Part shown: piece by piece, positions 35,162 through 42,544 of the stretch
How the letters are laid out: every line of letters starts with the position of its first letter
Numbering within the stretch: the stretch's first letter is position 1
Source: Terrimesophilobacter sp038243605
GTDB taxonomy: Bacteria; Actinomycetota; Actinomycetes; Actinomycetales; Microbacteriaceae
Length of the DNA stretch: 64,000 bases
Direction: 5' to 3'
NCBI GenBank assembly: GCA_038243605.1
Contig: JBBSQX010000012.1
Location: 1 to 64,000, forward strand
The notes under the pieces: generated by a model
The model's input: the letters and a program-made list of their open reading frames with translations, nothing else
Told to the model about the DNA's origin: nothing
Database searches by the model: none
Made by a program: the position numbers and the translations under genes

Positions 35162-36379
35162 TCAGTCCCGCACGAGGCTCGCGACGGCCTCAACATGATG
35201 CGTATTTGGGTACATGTCGAAAGCGCGAATGCCTGTTAACCGGTAACCCTTAGTGGCGAACTGCGCGAGATCTCTCGCAAGAGCCACCGGATCGCACGCA
35301 ACATAAACCACCTGTGCAGGGGCGAGGGCGGCGATCTGATTAACGACCTGCTTTCCCGCACCTGAACGGGGTGGGTCGAGAACAACGGTGGCGCTGCGAT
35401 AGCGGCTCTTCTCCGCAGCAACCCGCGAGAGGTAGCGTTCGACCCTCGCCGTGGCCGCCTCAGCGCCCGACCACTCCGCAAGGTTCTGGGCGGCGAAACC
35501 CGTCGCCACGGCGTCACTCTCTACCGTGGTGATACGAGTGTCAACGCCAAACCGGTCGCCAACCGCGGCAGCAAGAAGCCCCACGCCGCCGTACAGGTCG
35601 AGGTTCTCTGCGCTCGGATCGAACAGAGCCTGCTCGATCGCCTCCTGAACGGCGCTGGTCAGCGTCTGCGCAGCGTGCTTGTGCACCTGCCAAAACCCGC
35701 GCGCATCAAGCTGAAATTTTCGCTCGCCGACCGTTTCGGTGATCGTTCGCCCCTTGGCTGCGTCGGAGAGCACGAGCACCTCTCCACCAGATGTTCCGGC
35801 AATATCGATGTGCGGCCCAGCAGCACTGCCAGCCTTCGTGCCCAGTGGTGCGGCAGTGGACACCGCCGCCGTTGCCAGCGGAAGGTCTGTCACCGGGATG
35901 ACGCGATGAGAGCGAGCAGCGAACGGACCGACGGTGCCGTCCTCCGCCACGTGGAGGCGCACCCTCGTACGCCATCCGGTACCGTCAGCATTACCAGGCA
36001 GCGCCTCAACATTCACGCCAGTGGTGAGGTTCGCCATGCGCTGCAGTGCGCCATCAAGCACACGACGTTTCAACTCGCGCTGGTGATCGAGGTTGATGTG
36101 CCCGAACTCGGCGCCACCCGCACGCTCAGCTGGCGGCTGATCGATGGACGCCGCAGACCACACGTGGTCTCTGCGGTGCTCAGAAGCCGCAAGCACCTCA
36201 ACGGTGTCTGCACGCCAAAACTTTGCCTTCGAGTCATCCGTGACCACAGCGCGCACCGTCTCGCCGGGGATGGCATCCGAGACGAAAACCACGCGACCAT
36301 CGTGGCGAGCCACCATGATGCCACCGTGGGCTACGTTGGAAATCTCCAACTCCAGAAGTTGACCAATATTTTCACCCAT
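35162..36379 (-). CDS. TRAM-domain class I RNA methyltransferase (TrmA/RlmD-like)
   Basis: A 405-residue protein. An N-terminal TRAM RNA-binding domain (about 1-60) is followed by an S-adenosylmethionine-dependent uridine C5-methyltransferase fold. LDLYGGVGLLAAAVGD binds SAM. VVLDPPRSGAGK and YVACDPVALARDL carry the catalytic Cys and motifs. The iron-sulphur cysteines of E. coli RlmD are not visible, as in many actinobacterial homologues. The target (rRNA or tRNA uridine) is undetermined. It diverges from maf. Confidence 0.9.
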   Translation of the reverse strand: MGENIGQLLELEISNVAHGGIMVARHDGRVVFVSDAIPGETVRAVVTDDSKAKFWRADTVEVLAASEHRRDHVWSAASIDQPPAERAGGAEFGHINLDHQRELKRRVLDGALQRMANLTTGVNVEALPGNADGTGWRTRVRLHVAEDGTVGPFAARSHRVIPVTDLPLATAAVSTAAPLGTKAGSAAGPHIDIAGTSGGEVLVLSDAAKGRTITETVGERKFQLDARGFWQVHKHAAQTLTSAVQEAIEQALFDPSAENLDLYGGVGLLAAAVGDRFGVDTRITTVESDAVATGFAAQNLAEWSGAEAATARVERYLSRVAAEKSRYRSATVVLDPPRSGAGKQVVNQIAALAPAQVVYVACDPVALARDLAQFATKGYRLTGIRAFDMYPNTHHVEAVASLVRD

Positions 36380-36400
36380 CCCCCCAGCTTAGGAGCGAGC

Positions 36401-37099
36401 GTGCCCGTCCCAGAAACAGCAGTAGGTGGAACAGCACCGCATGACGCAGCACTGCATGACGCAGCACCGCGGCTCCACCTCGCCTCCACCTCCCCCGCGA
36501 GGCTCGCAACGTTGCGCGCCGCAGGGATCGAACCAGTGGTCGTGCCCTCCGATGTGGACGAGGATGCCGCCGTAGCTGCGGCAGTCTCTGCACGCGGCCC
36601 CCTCACACCGTCAGAGATGGTGCTGCTGCTCGCTCGGGTCAAAGCAGAAGCTGTCGCGAAGAATGTCACCGACGGTTTCGTTCTTGGCGGAGACTCGGCG
36701 TTCGAACTCGATGGTGTTGTGTACGGCAAACCGCACACCGCCTCCGTTGCCCGTGAACGCTGGCAGTTGCAGCGTGGCCGCACGGGGGTTCTGCATTCCG
36801 GGCATTGGCTCATCGATCGGCGGGAGCACCATCCAGAGGGTTCGGCGGGGGCTGTCTCGAGCACGAGCGTCACGTTTGCGTCAGATATTTCGGATGCCGA
36901 AATCGACGCGTACATTGCCACAGGTGAGCCGCTCGCCGTGGCGGGTGCTTTCACCATCGACTCGCTTGGCGCACCCTTCATCACGGCCATTAACGGTGAC
37001 CCACACACCGTCGTTGGACTCTCACTGTCGACACTGCGCGACCTACTTCGAGGTTTTGGTGTCGAATGGCACGAAATGTGGCAGTCAAAACAACCGTGA
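36401..37099 (+). CDS. maf: Maf-like nucleotide pyrophosphatase
   Basis: A 232-residue protein from a GTG at 36401 with AGGAG 6 nt upstream; the open frame continues far upstream but overlaps the divergent methyltransferase. LHLASTSPARLATLRAAGI is the Maf N-terminal motif. VLGGDSAFELDGVVYGKP carries the catalytic Asp region, and GEPLAVAGAFTIDSLGAPFI follows. Maf proteins hydrolyse non-canonical or modified NTPs and are linked to septum arrest. The first 25 residues are a variable extension with a small tandem repeat. Confidence 0.9.
   Translation: MPVPETAVGGTAPHDAALHDAAPRLHLASTSPARLATLRAAGIEPVVVPSDVDEDAAVAAAVSARGPLTPSEMVLLLARVKAEAVAKNVTDGFVLGGDSAFELDGVVYGKPHTASVARERWQLQRGRTGVLHSGHWLIDRREHHPEGSAGAVSSTSVTFASDISDAEIDAYIATGEPLAVAGAFTIDSLGAPFITAINGDPHTVVGLSLSTLRDLLRGFGVEWHEMWQSKQP
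36439..36468 (+). repeat. 15-bp tandem duplication in maf N-terminus
   Basis: GCATGACGCAGCACT is followed at once by a copy differing in one base (36439-36453 and 36454-36468). It adds five codons in frame (HDAAL/HDAAP), so it is a neutral-looking expansion in the non-conserved start of the protein. Confidence 0.85.
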
Positions 37100-37196
37100 T
37101 AAATCAGCGTAGTTGTAGGCAAAATGCAAGGACGGCCACCGTTTTTGTTGACGTAAGCCAATGAGCCACGTGAAAACCGCAATAGGCTAAGCAGCT

Positions 37197-38948
37197 ATGC
37201 CCCGAATTTCCAAGGTCCTCATCGCCAACCGTGGCGAGATCGCCGTCCGCGTTATCCGTGCCGCGAAAGACAGCGGAATCGGCTCGGTTGCCGTCTACGC
37301 CGACCAAGACCGGGATGCGCGTCACGTCAAGCTGGCCGACGAAGCGTATGCGCTCGAAGGAACGACAAGCGCAGAAACCTACCTCGTCATCGACAAGATC
37401 CTCTCGATCGCACGCCGCTCTGGCGCGGATGCTGTTCACCCCGGCTACGGATTCTTGGCCGAGAATGCGGAGTTCGCGCGCGCCGTCATCGATGCCGGCC
37501 TCATCTGGATTGGGCCATCCCCCGAAGCGATCGAACAGCTTGGTGACAAAGTTTCTGCCCGACATGTTGCCGAGAAGGTGGGCGCACCGCTCGCGCCCGG
37601 CACACTCAACCCGGTGACCGAGGCGCAAGAGATTCTCGACTTCGTTGACCAGCACGGTCTGCCCGTCGCCATCAAGGCGGCATTCGGTGGGGGTGGCCGC
37701 GGGCTCAAAATTGCGAAAACCCGCGAAGAGATCCCCGAACTATTCGAGTCAGCCACGCGTGAAGCAATCGCGGCCTTCGGGCGCGGTGAATGCTTCGTCG
37801 AGAAATATCTCGACAAACCACGCCACGTTGAGACGCAGTGCCTCGCAGACTCTGCAGGCAAAGTTGTTGTCATCTCCACGCGCGACTGCTCGCTGCAGCG
37901 TCGCCACCAAAAACTTGTCGAAGAAGCGCCGGCCCCGTTCCTTACGGATGCGCAGAACGAACTTCTCTACACCTCCTCAAAAGCGATCATGCGGGAGGTC
38001 GGTTACGTTGGCGCCGGTACGTGCGAGTTTCTCATCGCCTCCGACGGCACCGTCTCGTTCCTTGAGGTGAACACGCGCCTTCAGGTGGAGCATCCGGTCT
38101 CAGAAGAGGTCACCGGAATCGACCTCGTGCGCGAGCAGTTCCGCATTGCAGAGGGTGGTCTCATCGACTACGACGATCCGACGCCGATTGGCCACTCGTT
38201 TGAGTTCCGCATCAACGGCGAAGATCCTGGCCTGAACTTCATGCCAACGCCTGGACCCGTCAGCATTCTGCGTTTTCCTGGCGGCCCAGGTGTGCGAGTC
38301 GACAGCGGAGTGACCACAGGGGATGTGATCGGCGGCGCGTTCGACTCGCTGCTCGCGAAGCTCATTGTGACCGGCTCCACCCGCGACGACGCCCTCGAAC
38401 GCTCACGGCGTGCACTTGACGAGTTTGAGGTAGCGGGGCTCCCCACCGTACTTCCCTTCCACCGCGAGGTCGTGCGTCACCCCGCGTTCACCTCAGAACC
38501 GTTCTCGATCTACACGCGGTGGATCGAAACCGACTTCGAGAACACCATTGAACCGTGGAGTGGCTCCCTCGTCGATGCTGAGCCCCTCACGCCGCGCCAG
38601 AACGTGGCCGTAGAGGTGGGCGGCAAGCGCATCGAAGTGTCGCTGCCTGCCCGCATGCTGGGTGCTGCCGCATCCACCGCCGGCGCCGTACCGCCCCGCC
38701 GCAACGCGGGAAGCGTTGTCGCAACGGCAACGGGTGACTCCGTGAAGGCTCCCATGCAGTCCACAATTGTGAAGCTCGCCGTCAGCGAAGGCGACCGCGT
38801 CGTCAAGGGTGACCTTGTGCTCGTGCTGGAGGCCATGAAGATGGAGCAGCCCATCGCCGCGCACAAAGACGGTGTCATTGCCGACGTGAACGCCACTGTC
38901 GGTGCCACCGTGTCATCCGGGCACCTGCTGCTGAACATTCTCGACTAA
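37197..38948 (+). CDS. accA: Acyl-CoA carboxylase alpha subunit (biotin carboxylase-BCCP)
   Basis: A 583-residue protein of the AccA3 type. Residues 1-450 are biotin carboxylase: LIANRGEIAVRVIRAA, KAAFGGGGRGLKIA (ATP loop), EVNTRLQVEHPVSEEVTG (catalytic Glu and Arg). The last 75 residues are a biotinyl domain with VLEAMKMEQP, whose Lys is the BirA target. It carboxylates biotin with bicarbonate and ATP for AccD. A linker of about 50 residues rich in Ala separates the parts. It is a lone gene, far from accD/accE. Confidence 0.96.
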   Translation: MPRISKVLIANRGEIAVRVIRAAKDSGIGSVAVYADQDRDARHVKLADEAYALEGTTSAETYLVIDKILSIARRSGADAVHPGYGFLAENAEFARAVIDAGLIWIGPSPEAIEQLGDKVSARHVAEKVGAPLAPGTLNPVTEAQEILDFVDQHGLPVAIKAAFGGGGRGLKIAKTREEIPELFESATREAIAAFGRGECFVEKYLDKPRHVETQCLADSAGKVVVISTRDCSLQRRHQKLVEEAPAPFLTDAQNELLYTSSKAIMREVGYVGAGTCEFLIASDGTVSFLEVNTRLQVEHPVSEEVTGIDLVREQFRIAEGGLIDYDDPTPIGHSFEFRINGEDPGLNFMPTPGPVSILRFPGGPGVRVDSGVTTGDVIGGAFDSLLAKLIVTGSTRDDALERSRRALDEFEVAGLPTVLPFHREVVRHPAFTSEPFSIYTRWIETDFENTIEPWSGSLVDAEPLTPRQNVAVEVGGKRIEVSLPARMLGAAASTAGAVPPRRNAGSVVATATGDSVKAPMQSTIVKLAVSEGDRVVKGDLVLVLEAMKMEQPIAAHKDGVIADVNATVGATVSSGHLLLNILD

Positions 38949-38951
38949 GTG

Positions 38952-39060
38952 CTTTCATCATTCAGGAGAGTGTGTGACTGGAGTGGTGGAAGTTAGGTAA
39001 AAACACGGTTTTTACCACTATTGAACTCACCATCCCCAATCAACTCCTGAATGATGAAAG
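38952..39060. repeat. Palindromic repeat element, copy 1
   Basis: A 109-bp element with perfect 17-bp inverted ends: CTTTCATCATTCAGGAG at 38952-38968 and its complement at 39044-39060. The interior holds its own hairpin, GGTAAAAAC (38996-39004) with GTTTTTACC (39008-39016). It starts 3 bp after the accA stop and ends exactly where the convergent DUF559 gene stops. Confidence 0.95.
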
Positions 39061-39960
39061 TCACGCATGGGATATCGCCGCACGGATGATCCTCAGGCAC
39101 CAGCCCCAATCCTCGACAATTCGTTTGTAGCTGAGCCGTATGACCACATAGCCAATAGCCACAAGCTCCGCATCCCGAAACCGGTCACGCTCGCGCGCCT
39201 CGTGCCCGTCGTGAAATTCACGGCTGTCGACCTCGATGAGGATGCGCGTGTCCTTCACCCGCATGTCGATGCGCCCCACCGCAAATTGCACCTGCTGGAT
39301 GACGTGAATACCTACCGCGAGCAGTCGTTGCCGGACAATAGACTCCGTGCCCGAATCACTCCCATTCTCACACGCCCCTGCAACGAGTCGCTCTGCAAGC
39401 GTGGCCCCTCGAAACACGTCGAGAAGTTTCGAGCGAGACCCGAAGTGCTTCGTGAGTGCCGTATCCAGGCACGCTACCGCCGTTTCCATATCGCACCACG
39501 ACACCACCTGAAGCAGGCAACTCGCCAAAGGAACCCGCCAACACTCCGGCCCAAGCTCAGGAACAGCACCATCGACAAGCCAATGGACGACGATCTCGCG
39601 CTCAGAGAAGTCTGGGGTCAATACCTCGGGCTGGAAGCTCGGAGCAAAGTTTGTTCGCAGCCGAGAAGAGTTTGCGCCCACAGAAATGTGCACCCGCGGA
39701 TCAAAACCCGACCACAGCCCGTAGCTGCGGGCAGCGCTTGGTCCGGCTAGTAAACCACCAACCCTCGTCGCGATGACAGCATCCGATGACGCCTTCGGAG
39801 TCGAGTATCGCGCTTGCCGTACTCGACGAATCTCTGTTCGCTGAACGGCGATAGTCAGATCAAAGCCGCTGCATCCTTGAGCGATGAGCTGCTGTCGTGT
39901 GGCGATGCCACCTAAGGAGTCGATGATGCGTGCGGGCTCTGGCATCCAGGTAGCCTGCAC
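39061..39960 (-). CDS. DUF559-like (Vsr-fold) protein with AbiEi-type N-terminal domain
   Basis: A 299-residue protein. The N-terminus (IIDSLGGIATRQQLIAQGCS, then RRVRQARYSTP) resembles the winged-helix AbiEi_4 domain. The C-terminus (RIDMRVKDTRILIEVDSREF with a following R-D-R-RD helix) resembles the DUF559 nuclease-like fold related to Vsr/PD-(D/E)XK enzymes. Such proteins are common as scattered paralogues in actinobacteria, function unknown. GTG start at 39960; an ATG at 39945 is possible. It is framed by repeat copies 1 and 2, with copy 1 touching its stop codon. Confidence 0.72.
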   Translation of the reverse strand: MQATWMPEPARIIDSLGGIATRQQLIAQGCSGFDLTIAVQRTEIRRVRQARYSTPKASSDAVIATRVGGLLAGPSAARSYGLWSGFDPRVHISVGANSSRLRTNFAPSFQPEVLTPDFSEREIVVHWLVDGAVPELGPECWRVPLASCLLQVVSWCDMETAVACLDTALTKHFGSRSKLLDVFRGATLAERLVAGACENGSDSGTESIVRQRLLAVGIHVIQQVQFAVGRIDMRVKDTRILIEVDSREFHDGHEARERDRFRDAELVAIGYVVIRLSYKRIVEDWGWCLRIIRAAISHA

Positions 39961-40002
39961 TCCCGCGACCGCAACGGCCCGCCGCTTCCTCCACGCTGTG
40001 CA

Positions 40003-40110
40003 CTTTCATCATTCAGGAGATGATGTGGCGGAAGAGACCAATTGGGTCATAAACACCCGACATCCGTCTCCCCCGTCACTTCAGTCCCACCATCTCCTGA
40101 ATGATGAAAG
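40003..40110. repeat. Palindromic repeat element, copy 2
   Basis: A 108-bp element. The ends match copy 1 (40003-40019 and 40094-40110), and here the inverted match extends to 20 bp. The interior differs from copy 1 except for a TGTGxCGG-like left part and a CCCACCAT-like right part. It lies 42 bp before the DUF559 start and 6 bp after the lpdA stop. Confidence 0.95.
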
Positions 40111-40116
40111 CAAGAA

Positions 40117-41550
40117 CTAGCGCACGATGTGCATCGCGCGGGCGGCATCCGTGATACTGCCCGAGAGCGACGGGTAGACGCTGAACGCCTCCGCGAGCTC
40201 GTCGACGGTGAGTCGGTGCTCGATCGCGAGCGCGATCGGCAGAATCAGTTCCGATGCTTTCGGCGACACGACCACGCCACCGATGACCGTGCCAGAGCTG
40301 ACACTGGCCATGAGTTTTACGAAGCCGTCCTTGATGCCAAGCATCTTCGCGCGCGGGTTCTGCGAGAGCGGCAGCTTGTATACACGGCCGGGAACAACGC
40401 CATCTTCGATCTGCTTTTGCGACCAACCGACGGTGGCGATCTCCGGCTGGGTAAAAATGTTCGATGTCACGTTGCGCAACTCGGTGGGATTCACGGCATC
40501 GCCCATCGCGTGGAACACCGCAGTGCGCCCCTGCATGGAGGCGACGGATGCCAGCGGCAAGAAATCTGAGCAGTCGCCGGCCGCGTAGATCGACGGCATC
40601 GAGGTGCGGGCAACACGGTTCACCCGAATGTGGCCGGATTCGGTGAGCTGAACACCGGCATCCTCGAGCCCGATGCCAGCCGTGTTCGGAACGGAGCCGA
40701 CGGCCATGAGGCAATGGCTGCCCTCCACGGTGCGCCCGTCGGTGAGGGTAGCAATAACCCGATCACCGACCCGCTCGACAGTTTCGGCGCGGGATTTTGA
40801 CAGAACGGTCATCCCGTTGCGTTTGAACACGGTTTCGATCACCTTGGCGGCGTCAACGTCTTCGCCGGGCAGCACGGTGTCTCTGCTCGAAATGAGCGTC
40901 ACTTTCGCGCCGAGGGCCGTGTAGGCGGAGGCGAATTCTGCCCCTGTGACGCCCGAGCCCACAACGATGAGGTGCTCCGGCACGGTGTCGAGAGTGTAGA
41001 GCTGCGTCCACGTGAGAATGCGCTTGCCATCCGGCATCGCCGACGCCAGCACGCGAGGGCTCGCGCCCACTGACACAACAATGGTGTCTGTCTCGATCGA
41101 CTCGAAGTCGGTGCGCTTCTTACCGGTACCCGTCGACACGATCACCCGGTGAGCGCCGTCTAGCCGGCCATCGCCCTGAATGATAGTGACGCCGGCGCGG
41201 GTGAGTGCAGCTTTCATGTCTTCTGACTGTTCGCGCGCGAGACCAAGTAGGCGCTTGTTCACCGCGGCAAGGTTGACGGCAACCTCTGGTTTGGTTGCGC
41301 GGCCGTCAGCACGGGAGAAGAACTGCACGCCCAGATCAACGGCATCACCAATCGCGTTGGCCGCCTCTGCCGTGGCGATGAGGGTCTTGGATGGCACAAC
41401 ATCCGTGAGAACGGCGGCGCCGCCGACCCCCGTGCGCTCGACAAGAGTTACTTCAGCCCCGAGTTGTGCGCCGGTGAGCGCTGCCTCGTAGCCGCCAGGG
41501 CCGCCACCGATGATCGCAATGCGCTGCGCGCGCTCGAACTTGTTCGCCAT
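40117..41550 (-). CDS. lpdA: LpdA-type NAD(P)H-quinone dehydrogenase
   Basis: A 477-residue flavoprotein of the disulphide reductase family. The ATG at 41550 starts just before the FAD motif IAIIGGGPGGYEA; upstream extension to 41718 crosses repeat copy 3. The position of the redox cysteines reads GGAAVLTDVVPSKT, so both active-site Cys are absent. The C-terminal His-Glu pair is also absent (SVYPSLSGSI). This matches mycobacterial LpdA (Rv3303c), a quinone reductase, and rules out lipoamide dehydrogenase. The NAD site GSGVTGAEFASAY and FAD site YAAGDCSDF are intact. Confidence 0.9.
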   Translation of the reverse strand: MANKFERAQRIAIIGGGPGGYEAALTGAQLGAEVTLVERTGVGGAAVLTDVVPSKTLIATAEAANAIGDAVDLGVQFFSRADGRATKPEVAVNLAAVNKRLLGLAREQSEDMKAALTRAGVTIIQGDGRLDGAHRVIVSTGTGKKRTDFESIETDTIVVSVGASPRVLASAMPDGKRILTWTQLYTLDTVPEHLIVVGSGVTGAEFASAYTALGAKVTLISSRDTVLPGEDVDAAKVIETVFKRNGMTVLSKSRAETVERVGDRVIATLTDGRTVEGSHCLMAVGSVPNTAGIGLEDAGVQLTESGHIRVNRVARTSMPSIYAAGDCSDFLPLASVASMQGRTAVFHAMGDAVNPTELRNVTSNIFTQPEIATVGWSQKQIEDGVVPGRVYKLPLSQNPRAKMLGIKDGFVKLMASVSSGTVIGGVVVSPKASELILPIALAIEHRLTVDELAEAFSVYPSLSGSITDAARAMHIVR

Positions 41551-41581
41551 CCCCCCATTCTCCCGTAGTTCGGTGCCGCTG

Positions 41582-41689
41582 CTTTCATCATTCAGGAGTT
41601 GGTGTGACGGGAGTGCCGGGTGGGCCGAAAGTTGACCCCGTGAGCACACAGCAGACACACCATTCCCACAGGCTCCTGAATGATGAAAG
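41582..41689. repeat. Palindromic repeat element, copy 3
   Basis: A 108-bp element with the same 17-bp inverted ends (41582-41598 and 41673-41689). It fills the gap between the divergent lpdA and deoD genes, 31 bp before the lpdA start and 18 bp before deoD. The interior shares GGTGTGACGGGAGTG on the left with copy 1 and CACACCATTCCCA on the right. Confidence 0.95.
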
Positions 41690-41707
41690 CGAGGGGAGCA
41701 AATTAGA

Positions 41708-42544
41708 ATGAATGCCATGACGAATCATTCCCACCCACTCGACGCGCCGGCTAACCCGTTCGACGTTGCCAGAGACGCAGCGGAACAGATCGCCGAGAAG
41801 ACCGGCGTTGAACGCCACGACATTGCTCTCACGTTGGGGAGCGGATGGGCGAAGGCCGCCGACCTCATCGGTGAAACGACCGCGACAATCCCTGCGACCG
41901 ACATTGTCGGGTTCAGCAAACCTGCGCTGGAGGGCCACGTTGGGTCGCTCCGATCCGTGCTTCTGCCCAGCGGCAAACGCGCGCTCGTGATCGGCGCACG
42001 CACGCACTATTACGAGGGTCACGGCGTTCGCCCTGTCGTGCACAGTGTGCGAACGGCGGCGGCGACCGGAGCGAAGGTGATGATCCTTACGAACGGGGCT
42101 GGCGGCATCCGAGAGACCTGGGCCCCCGGCACTCCCGTTCTGATCAGCGACCACATCAACCTCACCGCCGACTCCCCGATCGAGGGCGCGACGTTCGTGG
42201 ATCTGACGGACCTCTATTCTGCGCGCATTCGCGAGCTCGCCAAGTCGATTGATCCGAGCCTCGACGAAGGCGTGTACTGCCAGTTCCGCGGCCCCAACTA
42301 TGAGACCCCAGCAGAAGTGCAGATGGCAAGATCATGTGGCGGCCACATCGTTGGCATGTCGACTGCACTGGAGGCCATCGCCGCTCGGCAGTCTGGAATG
42401 GAAGTTTTTGGGATGTCACTCATCACCAACATGGCGGCAGGAATTCAAAAGACCCCGCTCAGCCACGAAGAGGTCATCGACGCGGGCAAGACTGCCGAAC
42501 CGGTGATCAGCGCGCTTCTTGCGAAGATTGTCGCGGCCCTGTGA
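41708..42544 (+). CDS. deoD: Purine nucleoside phosphorylase
   Basis: A 278-residue trimeric-type PNP. It cleaves inosine and guanosine with phosphate to base and ribose-1-phosphate. LTLGSGWAKAADLIG, RTHYYEGHG, LTNGAGGIRETW and the GPNYETPAEV segment (PNP/MTAP signature) are intact, as is GMSLITNMAAGIQ. GAGGGGAG lies upstream. It overlaps the phosphohexomutase gene by one base. Salvage of purines is the role; the mutase next door can process the ribose-1-phosphate or hexose-1-phosphate. Confidence 0.93.
   Translation: MNAMTNHSHPLDAPANPFDVARDAAEQIAEKTGVERHDIALTLGSGWAKAADLIGETTATIPATDIVGFSKPALEGHVGSLRSVLLPSGKRALVIGARTHYYEGHGVRPVVHSVRTAAATGAKVMILTNGAGGIRETWAPGTPVLISDHINLTADSPIEGATFVDLTDLYSARIRELAKSIDPSLDEGVYCQFRGPNYETPAEVQMARSCGGHIVGMSTALEAIAARQSGMEVFGMSLITNMAAGIQKTPLSHEEVIDAGKTAEPVISALLAKIVAAL

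Noticed and set aside
35675..36400. N-terminal extension of maf
   Set aside because: It would cover the divergent methyltransferase almost entirely and has no similarity to Maf; the GTG at 36401 has a good AGGAG.
40117..41550. Dihydrolipoamide dehydrogenase
   Set aside because: Active-site cysteines and the His-Glu pair are missing.
38952..41689. CRISPR array
   Set aside because: The repeated 17-mers are inverted pairs about 108 bp apart and the pairs are 1-1.5 kb apart with genes between. There are no regular spacers and no cas genes.
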